24,004 bases of DNA from Candidatus Bathyarchaeota archaeon (GCA_030691555.1 JAUYEB010000158.1:1-24004); one strand, 5' to 3'; positions 7,001 through 14,629 are shown, numbered from the stretch's first letter. Notes: generated by a model from the letters alone, not told the origin. Made by a program: numbers and translations.

Positions 7001-7008
7001 AGTTAAAA
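7001..7008 (+). promoter_or_regulatory. TATA-like box for coaBC
   Basis: AGTTAAAA is centred about 37 bp before the ATG/GTG starts at 7039-7042, giving a leader of roughly 10 nt. Confidence 0.4.
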
Positions 7009-7038
7009 GACCGTCGCGTAGCCCTAACCCATGATGTT

Positions 7039-8289
7039 GTGATGGCCTTCGGCGAACACACGTCAAAGTCGATAATAGGGACAAGGTCCAGGGAGCTTCT
7101 AGGAAAAAGGGTAGTCCTCTGCGTCACCGGAAGCGTTGCAGCCATCAGGAGCCCGGACATCGCCCGAGAACTGATGCGGCTCGGCGCCGACGTATACGTC
7201 GTGATGACGAAGATGGCGGAGCACGTGGTCCACCCAGACATGTTCCACTGGGCCACGGGCAACCCCGTCGTAACCGAGCTGACCGGCGACGTCGAACACG
7301 TCCAATACGGAGGAGAGCACAGGCAGCACGCCGATCTGATCCTCGTCGCCCCTTCGACGGCGAACACCATAGGGAAGGTTGCAGCCGGGATAGACGACAC
7401 GCCAGTCACGACGCTCCTCACAACAGGCATCGGCGCGGGCATCCCCGTAATCATCGCGCCGGCGATGCACGCTAGCATGTACAAGCACCCCCTAGTCATC
7501 GAGAACATCAAGAAGCTGCAGGGCATCGGGATCGAGGTCCTCATGCCGAGATTCGAGGAGGGGAAGGCGAAGATACCCGGCACAGAGGAGATCGTCGAGG
7601 CTGTACGGCGTAGACTAACCAAGCCTAAGGATCTCCAAGGCAGACGTATCCTGATAACCGCTGGCCCGACCCGGGCCTACATCGACGCGTTCCGGTACAT
7701 CACGAACCCGAGCTCCGGCAAGATGGGCGTGGCGATCGCCGAAGACGCGATGGGACGTGGCGCGGAGGTGACCCTCGTCTACGGCCCAGCGACCGCACCC
7801 CCTCCCCCGAACGCCAAGGTCATCAAGATAGAGACCACGGAGGAGATGCTCGACGCGGTCGTCGGCGAACTAAAGGCGAAGAAGTACGACGCCGCCATAC
7901 TCTCGGCCGCAGCCTCTGACTGGGGGCCGGCCGAGCGCGTGATGGAGAAGACCCCCTCAAGCAAGGGCGAGTGGGTCTTAAAGCTAAAGGCGCTGCCCAA
8001 GATCATCGCCCAGGTGAAGAAGGCCGACCCGAAGGTCTTCCTCGTCGGCTTCAAGGCCGAGTACAACATAAGCCCCGAGGAACTCGTCGACCGTAGCTAC
8101 AAGAGGCTCAAGGAGATGAAGATGAACCTGATAGTCGCGAACGACGTCTCGAAGGAGAACCGCGGCTTCAACGTCGACACCAACGAGGTCTACATAATAG
8201 ACTCGAAGAGGGTCATCACCCACATCCCCTTGACCACGAAGAGGGAGATAGCGGTCAAGCTCCTCGATAAGATACGAGACTCGCTATAG
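7039..8289 (+). CDS. coaBC: Bifunctional CoaBC (phosphopantothenoylcysteine decarboxylase / phosphopantothenate-cysteine ligase)
   Basis: Two consecutive steps of coenzyme A synthesis: coupling cysteine to 4'-phosphopantothenate (CoaB, C-terminal) and decarboxylating the product (CoaC, N-terminal flavoprotein). CoaC half, about residues 22-185: VTGSVAA, H87, the FMN-binding A104-PSTANT and P141-AMHASMY. Bacterial enzymes have Asn at the H144 position (PxMNxxM); I believe archaeal forms often have His. CoaB half, about 200-416: ITAGPTRAYID, NPSSGKMG (residues 223-230), SAAASDWGP and the lysine-bearing KLKALPK. The 416-residue length is normal. Start is GTG 7039 or ATG 7042. Monocistronic. Confidence 0.95.
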   Translation: MMAFGEHTSKSIIGTRSRELLGKRVVLCVTGSVAAIRSPDIARELMRLGADVYVVMTKMAEHVVHPDMFHWATGNPVVTELTGDVEHVQYGGEHRQHADLILVAPSTANTIGKVAAGIDDTPVTTLLTTGIGAGIPVIIAPAMHASMYKHPLVIENIKKLQGIGIEVLMPRFEEGKAKIPGTEEIVEAVRRRLTKPKDLQGRRILITAGPTRAYIDAFRYITNPSSGKMGVAIAEDAMGRGAEVTLVYGPATAPPPPNAKVIKIETTEEMLDAVVGELKAKKYDAAILSAAASDWGPAERVMEKTPSSKGEWVLKLKALPKIIAQVKKADPKVFLVGFKAEYNISPEELVDRSYKRLKEMKMNLIVANDVSKENRGFNVDTNEVYIIDSKRVITHIPLTTKREIAVKLLDKIRDSL

Positions 8290-8296
8290 TATCCAA

Positions 8297-8305
8297 TTTT
8301 ATTAA
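8297..8305 (+). promoter_or_regulatory. TATA-like box for the GNAT gene
   Basis: TTTTATTAA is centred about 28 bp upstream of the TTG at 8330. It supports transcription, and perhaps leaderless translation, beginning there, well upstream of the frameshift. Confidence 0.45.
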
Positions 8306-8329
8306 CCCTCCAAAGATTCTATAATCAAC

Positions 8330-9545
8330 TTGTCAGCCTTCCACGTGAAGCCCCTGGAGACCGAGCGCGACGTCGACGAGAACCTCGAGCTCATGCGGAT
8401 AGTCTTCGGCGAGGAAGAAGGCGTGGACGCCATGACGAGGCGGCTCCTCGAGCGCCAGCCCGGCTTCGAGTTGGGGAAACTTCCTCACAGTGAGGCATGA
8501 GGGCAAGATGGTGGCGAGCCTCAACATCATCCCCCAGACATGGAGCATCGGGGGAATCCCCCTCAAGGTCGCGGAGATGGGCATGGTGGCCACCCTACCC
8601 GAGTACAGGAAGAGGGGCCTCCAGAGGACATTAAACGCCCACTACGATGAATACATCGCCGAAGGGGGATTCGATCTCTCCGTCATAGAGGGCATCCCCT
8701 TCTTCTACCGGCAATTCGGATACGAGTACACCATCCCCCTCGACGTCGAGGCGGAGATGCCGCTATCCAAAATAGCCTATGAAAAGACCCCGGATATACG
8801 CCCCTTCAGAAGATCAGATATCTCCAAAGCCGTCGGGTTACTTGGGGAATCCCAGAAGAAATTTCTAGTCCACAGCGTCCGGCCCGAAGCAGTGTGGAGG
8901 GCCCAAGAGGAGACTGGCTGGCAAGCCGATTGGGCCTTTAAGGGATTTGTCCTCGAAGAGAGGGGGGAGGTAGTCGCCTACTTCCGGCTCAGCCTCAAGG
9001 GGGACACCATCTACCTCGTTGAGATATCCAACACAAACAATCGACAGGCCGATAAAATCCTCGGGTTCATCAGATCATACGGAGAGGAACTTGGCGCATC
9101 CAGGCTGGTCACGAGGGTGAGCCACTCGGAGCCGATCATCGACGAGCTGCTCAAATCCGGGGGCGAGGCACATAAGCCATACGCGTGGCAGGTGAAGATA
9201 GTCGACCACAAACGCGTCTTCGAGAATCTGGCGCCCCTCTTCACTAAGCGCATCGCAGATTCCCGCCATAGGAACCTGACCGATGACATTAAGATCAATC
9301 TCTACCGGCAGTGCCTGGCCCTCAACATCGTCGACGGGAAGGTTGAGAGAGTCGTGCCCTGCGAAGGACTCAGGAAGGACGAGATAAGGATAAACCCCGT
9401 AGTCTTTCCGAAGCTCCTCCTCGGAGCAGCGAGCAGAGAGGAGCTGGAGGACGACTATCCCGACGTTTCGGTGAAGCCACGGTATAGAGAGCTGATAGAC
9501 GTGCTCTTCCCGAAAGGAAACTCATACATCCACCCCTGCTATTAA
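8330..9545 (+). CDS. Eis-like GNAT N-acetyltransferase, interrupted by a frameshift at about 8473-8480
   Basis: Acetyl-CoA-dependent acetyltransferase, about 400 residues if repaired, like the Eis family: N-terminal GNAT domain, second GNAT-like domain, C-terminal SCP2-like domain. The acetyl-CoA loop is VATLPEYRKRGLQ (8587-8625). The frame starting at TTG 8330 (or GTG 8345) reads FHVKPLETERDVDENLELMR and ends ERQPGFELGKLPHSEA-stop at about 8495. The rest is in the next frame, open from GTG 8490 and reading FLTVRHEGKMVASLN already from 8481. Removing one G from the GGGG run 8473-8476 gives PGFELGNFLTVRHEGK, a smooth join. So this is a one-base insertion: a homopolymer sequencing error, a true mutation, or (less likely) programmed frameshifting. 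If translation uses only GTG 8490, the N-terminal strand-helix of the fold is missing. Substrate unknown. Confidence 0.8.
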
Positions 9546-9576
9546 TCGAATTTTACCACTTGACAACGTTTATCAA

Positions 9577-9625
9577 AGTTCCCGGGGCGGTGTATTTTCG
9601 CGGGGAACTACACTCAACTTTTTTT
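9577..9625 (+). terminator. Inverted repeat followed by a T-run, possible terminator of the GNAT gene
   Basis: AGTTCCC (9577-9583) and GGGAACT (9603-9609) are perfect 7-mers with a 19-nt loop. They are followed by TTTTTTT at 9619-9625, about 75 nt after the stop codon. Archaeal termination relies on T-runs, so the T tract is the stronger evidence. The same tract could instead be a TATA element for a transcript starting near 9650. Confidence 0.4.
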
Positions 9626-9649
9626 AAGAAATGGTTAATTTAATTAAAT

Positions 9650-9785
9650 CGCGCCTCCGCCAGCCCTCCCCAATAAGAAGGATATTCGAAGTTGCGGAGG
9701 CGCATTCCCCCTCAACAAGATCGAAGTTTATCATGCGTAAAAACATCGAGAATAAGACCATCACTTCTCGATGCATGCTTTTTAA
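9650..9785 (+). ncRNA. Candidate structured non-coding RNA or leader in the GNAT-hflX gap
   Basis: Within the 270-bp gene-free stretch 9546-9815 two strong dyads occur in tandem. GCGCCTCCGC (9651-9660) pairs with GCGGAGGCGC (9694-9703) over 10 bp, and CATCGAGAA (9744-9752) pairs with TTCTCGATG (9765-9773) over 9 bp; TTTTT follows at 9779-9783. AT-rich TATA-like sequence (9619-9627 or 9635-9648) precedes the first stem, and transcription from 9619-9627 would start almost at the first stem base. No C/D or H/ACA box is evident. A 77-codon frame across the region looks random. This is a structural suggestion only. Confidence 0.25.
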
Positions 9786-9786
9786 G
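9778..9786 (+). promoter_or_regulatory. TATA-like box for hflX
   Basis: CTTTTTAAG is centred about 34 bp before the ATG at 9816, giving a leader of roughly 8 nt. The 9-bp dyad 9744-9773 ends 5 bp before the box, where a regulator could act. Confidence 0.45.
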
Positions 9787-9815
9787 ACAGGCAACCCCAC
9801 ACCACTACACAACCG

Positions 9816-11060
9816 ATGCCCGAAGAAGTCAGACCCAGGGACGCCCTCAAAGGCCGAGCCATAATCTGCATGATGAGAACAAACGTACACGACCACAAGG
9901 TGTACCGCGTCAGACTCGACGAGCTAAAGGCACTCGTCCAAGCACTCGGGTTAGAGGTCGTCGGCGAGGTCGTCCAGACGAGGTACCGCCCCTTCGAGAA
10001 ATACTGCATCGGCAAGGGAAAAGTCGGCGAGATCAAGAAACAGGCGGAGAAACACGACGTCCAACTCGTCGTCTTCTACAACCTGCTCAAGAGCAGCCAG
10101 AAACTCAACCTCATACAGGGAACGGGCTGCGACGTCATCGACAGATACGAGCTGACCCTCGAGATATTCGACCAGATGGCATCGGACAACCTGAGCAAGC
10201 TCCAGATCGAATCAGCGAGGCTGGAGAAGCTCGCGCCCTTCTACAAGCTCTCCGCAAACATACACTTCACCCACGACCGCCCATTCTTCCACAGCGGCGG
10301 CGAGTACGGCTTCCGCGGTCAACTGAGGGAGATATCGCGGCGCCAGTCGGATATCAAGGAAAATATACAGGGTCTAGTAGCCGAGAAGAAACGACAGATA
10401 GAGAACCGCAAGAAACTCGGCTACCCCACGATATGCATCGCCGGCTACTACAACGCCGGGAAGACCAGCCTATTCAATGCACTCACCGGTGAACACAAAC
10501 CAGTAAGCGACCGCCCATTCACCACGCTCAGCAGCAAGTACTCGAAACGGTATATCGACCCCGAAACGACCGTCATGTTCATCGACACGATCGGTTTCGT
10601 ACTCGACCTCGACCACCGCCTCATCAAGAGCTTCCAGATCAACTTCGAGGACATAAGAAGCGCCGACGTCGTCATCCTGCTCTTTGAGATAACTGACCCG
10701 CCGCTCACCCTGCAGCTCAAACTCGGGGAAGGAATCAGCCTGCTACGCGACATCGGCGTCCCGGCTGAGCGTGTCATACTCGTATTCAACAAGGTTGACA
10801 AGGCATCCGCAGACACGGTGAAAAACATCGAGGAAGAGCTAAGCCTCGACCACTATGACCTACCATGGACCACAGTATCCGCGGACAAGAGAACAAACCT
10901 CAACGGGCTACTGGACCTCATCGCATGGAAGATCAAGGAGCTGAAGAACAAGCCTCCCGCACCTGAGCCCATCATCCTGATCCAAGAGCCCCCCGTGGAA
11001 GACCCCGAGGAGGTAGTGGGCGACCCTGACGCCGAAGACGAAGAAGAAGACGAGAGCTGA
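9816..11060 (+). CDS. hflX: HflX-family GTPase with acidic C-terminal tail
   Basis: Ribosome-associated GTPase of the HflX group; bacterial members bind and split 50S/70S ribosomes under stress, and the archaeal role is less clear. The N-terminal HflX domain spans about residues 12-150. A linker with the glycine signature GGEYGFRGQLREISRR follows at about 161-176. The G domain has G1 G210-YYNAGKTS (P-loop), PFTTL (G2 region), G3 D257-TIG and G4 N345-KVD. The last 35 or so residues are Pro/Glu/Asp-rich and end AEDEEEDES, which suggests a disordered tail. ATG 9816 follows a TATA-like box. The endonuclease III frame begins immediately after, or overlapping, its end. Confidence 0.95.
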   Translation: MPEEVRPRDALKGRAIICMMRTNVHDHKVYRVRLDELKALVQALGLEVVGEVVQTRYRPFEKYCIGKGKVGEIKKQAEKHDVQLVVFYNLLKSSQKLNLIQGTGCDVIDRYELTLEIFDQMASDNLSKLQIESARLEKLAPFYKLSANIHFTHDRPFFHSGGEYGFRGQLREISRRQSDIKENIQGLVAEKKRQIENRKKLGYPTICIAGYYNAGKTSLFNALTGEHKPVSDRPFTTLSSKYSKRYIDPETTVMFIDTIGFVLDLDHRLIKSFQINFEDIRSADVVILLFEITDPPLTLQLKLGEGISLLRDIGVPAERVILVFNKVDKASADTVKNIEEELSLDHYDLPWTTVSADKRTNLNGLLDLIAWKIKELKNKPPAPEPIILIQEPPVEDPEEVVGDPDAEDEEEDES

Positions 11061-11067
11061 AGAAGCA

Positions 11068-11694
11068 ATAGCTCGGGCCCTATCCTCCTCCCCACGCAGG
11101 TGGACGCCGAGACAAGAAGACCCCTTCAAGACCCTTATCAGAACCATCCTCAGCCAGAACACAAATTGGAAAAACGAGGACACCGCATACCGGCGCCTCG
11201 AAGAAATGGTCGGGGTAACACCCCTGGATGTCTCAACCGCCGATGTCGCTAAGATAGCCGAGGCGATCAAACCCGCCGGCATGTACAACATACGAAGCAA
11301 AACACTCAAACAGGTAGCAACCCGAGTCCTAGAACAATATAATGGCGACCTGACCACAATCGTCTCCAAGCCCTACCCCGAAGCACGCAAAGCCCTCATG
11401 TCACTCCCAGGAGTAGGCGAGAAGACTGCAGATGTCGTACTCCTGTTCAACGCCGGAAAAACAGTCATCCCAATCGACAGACACATCGCCCGCATCGCTA
11501 AGAGGCTTGAACTGGTACCCAAGAACGCGCCATACGACGCGATACGGCTCGCCCTCGAAGAAGTCACCCCACCCCAAAACTACCTAGACGCCCACATCAA
11601 ACTCATCCAATTCGGCAGAGACACGTGTAGAGCACAAAACCCCAAATGCATTCAATGCATCCTAAACGATATCTGCCCATATCACCCGCAATAG
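11068..11694 (+). CDS. nth: Endonuclease III (DNA glycosylase/AP lyase), start codon unclear
   Basis: Removes oxidised pyrimidines and cleaves the abasic site; HhH-GPD fold with an iron-sulfur cluster. Signatures: DPFKTLIRTILSQNTNW (11119-11169), the helix-hairpin-helix LPGVGEKTADVV with catalytic Lys, IDRHIAR with catalytic Asp, and the [4Fe-4S] ligands C-x6-C-x2-C-x5-C (CRAQNPKCIQCILNDIC). The frame is open from 11017 (after a TAG at 11014), yet contains no ATG, GTG or TTG before ATG 11206. That Met would delete the conserved DPF...LSQNT segment. Homology clearly extends to about 11119, so initiation must use a rare codon (ATA 11068 or CTG 11026), a frameshift out of hflX, or the sequence has an error. 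The start given here is tentative. A 7-bp hairpin surrounds the stop. Confidence 0.88.
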   Translation: MARALSSSPRRWTPRQEDPFKTLIRTILSQNTNWKNEDTAYRRLEEMVGVTPLDVSTADVAKIAEAIKPAGMYNIRSKTLKQVATRVLEQYNGDLTTIVSKPYPEARKALMSLPGVGEKTADVVLLFNAGKTVIPIDRHIARIAKRLELVPKNAPYDAIRLALEEVTPPQNYLDAHIKLIQFGRDTCRAQNPKCIQCILNDICPYHPQ

Positions 11695-11700
11695 GGCAGA
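11672..11700 (+). other. Stem-loop over the nth stop codon
   Basis: TCTGCCC (11672-11678) and GGGCAGA (11694-11700) form a perfect 7-bp stem with a 15-nt loop. The TAG stop is at 11692-11694. Downstream DNA is A/C-rich, not T-rich, so this is not a conventional terminator. Confidence 0.35.
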
Positions 11701-11760
11701 GAACAAGCCCCCAACAACAAACAACCCCAAACCAAACCAGAAAAACAAAAATAAACCAAA
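11701..11760. other. A/C-only low-complexity tract upstream of the ribosomal operon
   Basis: Of 60 bases about 36 are A, 20 are C, 3 are G and 1 is T. The nth 3' UTR would therefore be an unstructured A/C-rich RNA. No gene is seen in 11695-11844. Confidence 0.5.
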
Positions 11761-11793
11761 TAAACGATTATCCGTCAATATGCGAATCGTTTA
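11761..11793. promoter_or_regulatory. Palindromic dyad overlapping the uL3-operon promoter, candidate operator
   Basis: TAAACGATT (11761-11769) and AATCGTTTA (11785-11793) are perfect 9-bp inverted arms separated by 15 bp. The right arm overlaps the start of the TATA-like box. The spacing puts the half-site centres about 24 bp apart, roughly two helical turns, which would suit a dimeric regulator. The role is inference. Confidence 0.4.
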
Positions 11794-11797
11794 AATG
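11788..11797 (+). promoter_or_regulatory. TATA-like box of the uL3-uS19 operon
   Basis: CGTTTAAATG is centred about 52 bp before the uL3 ATG, predicting transcription start near 11818 and a roughly 27-nt leader. AAGGAGAGG at 11831-11839 is a strong Shine-Dalgarno site 5 nt before the ATG. This gene is thus clearly leadered, unlike many genes to its left. Confidence 0.55.
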
Positions 11798-11844
11798 TAG
11801 GACTCGCTGATTCACTACAGCTAGTAAAATAAGGAGAGGCTACG

Positions 11845-12855
11845 ATGCCTAGGCCACGTTCACCTAGAAAAGGATCAAAGTCATTCTATCCTAGACGCAG
11901 GGCAAGCCACTTTAATGGACGCATCCAGCATTGGCCGGAGGTCACAGAAGGTCCCCAGCTCCTAGGCTTCGCAGGTTACAAGGCGGGGATGACCCACCTC
12001 TATCAGATAGAGGACAGGGCAAAGGTCCCCGAGTTTGGACAAGAAGTAAAGGTCGCGGCAACCGTCATAGAGGCCCCGCCGATGCTTGTATGCGCCATCC
12101 GCTCCTACAGGGAGACATACGACGGATACAAGGTCATCACTGAGGCCTGGATGACCGATCCCACGAAGGATGTCATCAAGGCGACGAAGGTCAAGAAGAC
12201 CGCTGATACCGCTAAGGAGCTTGAGAAACTCGCCTCGTCCAAGGACAAGGCGAAGGAGATCAGGATCCTAGCCGCCACGCAGCCAAAGCTTGCCTCCATG
12301 GGGAAGAACACCCCCGACCTCATCGAGATCAAGGTCGGCGGCGGAAGCATCGACCAGCAACTTGAGTTCGCCAAGGGGCTGCTCGGCAAAACCGTTACAG
12401 CGTCACAGGTCTTCAAACCTGGCGAATCCATCGACCTCTCCGGAGTCACGAAGGGCAAAGGATTCCAGGGCCCCGTCAAGAGGTTCGGAGTCCGCATCCA
12501 GCAGAACAAGTCCCGCAAATCCATCAGAAGCGTAGCCTCAATCGCGCCCGTATCCCCAAGGACAATTCACCCTCACGTAGCACGCGCAGGCCAGATGGGA
12601 AGCCACCAACGCGTCGACTTTAACAAACGCATACTACTACTCGGCAGCGACGGCAACAAGGTATCCCCCGCAGGCGGGTTCAACAGATACGGACCAATAA
12701 AGAGCGACTACGTCGTCATCAAGGGAAGCGTCCAGGGAACCCCCAAGAGGCTCATCCGCATGAGGAAAGCCGTCAGGGAAACGATCTACCCTGAGACCGC
12801 TCCACAGGTAACATACGTCGGCACAGAATGGGGTAAGGAGAAGACCGCGCAATGA
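11845..12855 (+). CDS. rpl3: Large-subunit ribosomal protein uL3
   Basis: Early-assembly 50S protein with a long loop reaching toward the peptidyl-transferase centre. The N-terminus MPRPRSPRKGSKSFYPRRRA, followed by LLGFAGYKAGMTH, is the archaeal/eukaryotic form. The conserved GVTKGKGFQGPVKRFGVRIQ and the HPHVARAGQMGSHQR segment are intact. At 336 residues the length is normal for an archaeal L3. It is first in the operon, after a strong ribosome-binding site. Its stop overlaps the uL4 start as ATGA, indicating translational coupling. Confidence 0.97.
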   Translation: MPRPRSPRKGSKSFYPRRRASHFNGRIQHWPEVTEGPQLLGFAGYKAGMTHLYQIEDRAKVPEFGQEVKVAATVIEAPPMLVCAIRSYRETYDGYKVITEAWMTDPTKDVIKATKVKKTADTAKELEKLASSKDKAKEIRILAATQPKLASMGKNTPDLIEIKVGGGSIDQQLEFAKGLLGKTVTASQVFKPGESIDLSGVTKGKGFQGPVKRFGVRIQQNKSRKSIRSVASIAPVSPRTIHPHVARAGQMGSHQRVDFNKRILLLGSDGNKVSPAGGFNRYGPIKSDYVVIKGSVQGTPKRLIRMRKAVRETIYPETAPQVTYVGTEWGKEKTAQ

Positions 12856-13616
12856 AGGTTCCAGTCCTAAGTCTCACAAACGAAAAGATCGACGAGATCG
12901 ATCTCCCGAAGATCTTCGAGACCCCAATAAAGCCCGAGGTCATAAGGAGAGCAGTCATAGCACAGCAGAGCCACGACTTCCAACCTCAGGGTAGAGACCC
13001 TCTAGCAGGCAAGAGGAACACCGCGCTTAGCAGGGGAACCGGCCACGGTCAAGCGAGACTACCCCGCCTCAAGCAGAGTGGCAAGGCAGACTTCGCAGTC
13101 CAAGCCGTCGGCGGTCACCTCTCAACCCCACCGAAGTCGGAGAAAGTCCTAATCAAGAGGATCAACAAAAAAGAACGCCGCCTCGCCATCAGGTCCGGCA
13201 TCGCCGCGACAGCCAGCAAGGAGATCGTCGCAGCACGCGGACACAACATCGAAGGCGTAACACAGCTCCCCCTCGTCCTCGATGACGCCATCGAAGGCGT
13301 CCAGAAGACAAAGGAGGTACAAGACCTCTTCACAAAGATCGGAATCTGGGCCGACGTCGAACGCGCAGACCGTAAGGGTGTCCGCGCAGGCAGAGGCAAC
13401 ATGAGGGGAAGAGGCAAAAAGATCGGTAAGGGCCCACTCATCGTCATCTCCGAGGACAAGGGCGTCAGCAGAGCCGCCCGCAACCTGCCGGGCGTCGACG
13501 TCACCGTTCTCAGGAACCTAAACGCGGAGCTACTGGCACCGGGTGCGAACCCTGGAAGACTCGTCGTATGGGCAAAGTCAGCGTTCACAGCCATCGACGA
13601 GACATGGGAGGACTAA
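12852..13616 (+). CDS. rpl4: Large-subunit ribosomal protein uL4
   Basis: 50S protein lining the peptide exit tunnel. Archaeal-type features are RRAVIAQQSHDFQPQGRDPLAGKRNT and the loop segment TGHGQARLPRLKQSGKADFAVQ, then RIGSGIAATASKEIVAARGH-like helices and KGVRAGRGNMRGRGKKIGKGPLIV. The 254-residue length is typical. The ATG overlaps the uL3 stop by 4 nt. In some organisms uL4 represses its own operon, but nothing in this sequence shows such a site. Confidence 0.97.
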   Translation: MKVPVLSLTNEKIDEIDLPKIFETPIKPEVIRRAVIAQQSHDFQPQGRDPLAGKRNTALSRGTGHGQARLPRLKQSGKADFAVQAVGGHLSTPPKSEKVLIKRINKKERRLAIRSGIAATASKEIVAARGHNIEGVTQLPLVLDDAIEGVQKTKEVQDLFTKIGIWADVERADRKGVRAGRGNMRGRGKKIGKGPLIVISEDKGVSRAARNLPGVDVTVLRNLNAELLAPGANPGRLVVWAKSAFTAIDETWED

Positions 13617-13618
13617 AA

Positions 13619-13879
13619 ATGAAGCCACACGACGTCATCATGTACCCGACGATGACTGAGCGCAGCGTCTACATGATCGAGAACGAAAACAAGCTAATTT
13701 TCATCGTCCACCGCGAGGCGACTAAGCAGGACATCTCGAAGGCAATAAAGGAACTCTACGAGGTTGAGGCAAAGGAGATAAACACGCTCATCGACAGGCA
13801 AGGCAAGAAGAAGGCCTTCGTCAAGCTCAAGGAGGGCTTCAGCGCCTCAGAGGTCGCCATAAAGCTAGGCATACTGTAG
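13619..13879 (+). CDS. rpl23: Large-subunit ribosomal protein uL23
   Basis: 50S protein at the tunnel exit, docking point for SRP and the translocon. It has 86 residues: MYPTMTERSVYMIENENKLIFIVHREATKQDI, then ELYEVEAKEINTLIDRQGKKKAFVKL. The frame is open further upstream, but ATG 13619 is chosen because GGGAGG (13606-13611) lies 7 nt before it and the homologous region starts there. It begins 2 nt after the uL4 stop. Confidence 0.96.
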   Translation: MKPHDVIMYPTMTERSVYMIENENKLIFIVHREATKQDISKAIKELYEVEAKEINTLIDRQGKKKAFVKLKEGFSASEVAIKLGIL

Positions 13880-13888
13880 GTGTGAGGA

Positions 13889-14620
13889 ATGGGTAAGAGA
13901 ATCAAGGTTCAACGACGCGGACGCGGGACGCCGGTCTTCCAGGCCGCGCACTCCGGTAAGATCAGTCAGGTAAGGTACCCAAAGACATCAAGCGGGTCCC
14001 TCCACGGAGTGGTCAAGGACATAGTCCACGAGGCCGGAAGGGGCGCACCCCTCGCCCTCATCGAGCTCAGCAACGGCGAGTCATTCTACTCGGCGGCACC
14101 CGAGGGGACACACGTCGACCAGGAAATCTTCCTCGGCCCAGATGCCCCCCTCAAGGTCGGGAACATAATCCCTCTCAGCAGGGTCCCCGAGGGCACACTC
14201 GTGAACAACATCGAGCTGAAGCCCGGGGACGGCGGCAAGATCGCGAGGGCATCCGGCGGATTCGCAACGGTAATCGCCCACAACCTCGGCAAGACAGTAT
14301 TAAAACTCCCATCCAAGAGAAGCATCCAGGTATCCGACGACTCGCTGGCAACCATCGGCGTAATCTCCGGCGGAGGCCGACTCGAGAAACCTCGCCTCAA
14401 GGCGGGCGAGGGCTTCCACGCGGCAATGGCCAACAACAAGGTCTACCCAATTGCACACGGCGTGAAGATGACGGCCGCCAGCCACCCGCACGGCGGAGGT
14501 CGCCACAGGAGACCCGGAAAGTCCACCACCGTGAGCAGGAATTCCCCCCCAGGCGCGAAGGTCGGTCTAATCGCCGCCAGGGTATCGGGCAGGGGCGGAT
14601 CGAAGCGCCTCCGGGAGTAA
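13889..14620 (+). CDS. rpl2: Large-subunit ribosomal protein uL2
   Basis: Core 50S protein near the peptidyl-transferase centre, needed for subunit association. The archaeal form of 243 residues begins MGKRIKVQRRGRGTPVFQ. The conserved C-terminal block around H199-P-H201-GGGRHRRPGKS is intact and ends VSGRGGSKRLRE. It lies 9 nt after uL23, with GTGAGGA just upstream of the ATG as ribosome-binding site. Confidence 0.97.
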   Translation: MGKRIKVQRRGRGTPVFQAAHSGKISQVRYPKTSSGSLHGVVKDIVHEAGRGAPLALIELSNGESFYSAAPEGTHVDQEIFLGPDAPLKVGNIIPLSRVPEGTLVNNIELKPGDGGKIARASGGFATVIAHNLGKTVLKLPSKRSIQVSDDSLATIGVISGGGRLEKPRLKAGEGFHAAMANNKVYPIAHGVKMTAASHPHGGGRHRRPGKSTTVSRNSPPGAKVGLIAARVSGRGGSKRLRE

Positions 14621-14629
14621 CCAACACGA

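Noticed and set aside
9631..9864. 77-codon plus-strand frame upstream of hflX
   Set aside because: Composition looks random, it runs through two perfect inverted repeats and the hflX promoter, and it overlaps the start of hflX.
13568..13618. Upstream extension of uL23 to ATG 13568
   Set aside because: It would overlap uL4 by 49 bases and add residues not found in uL23; a ribosome-binding site sits before ATG 13619.
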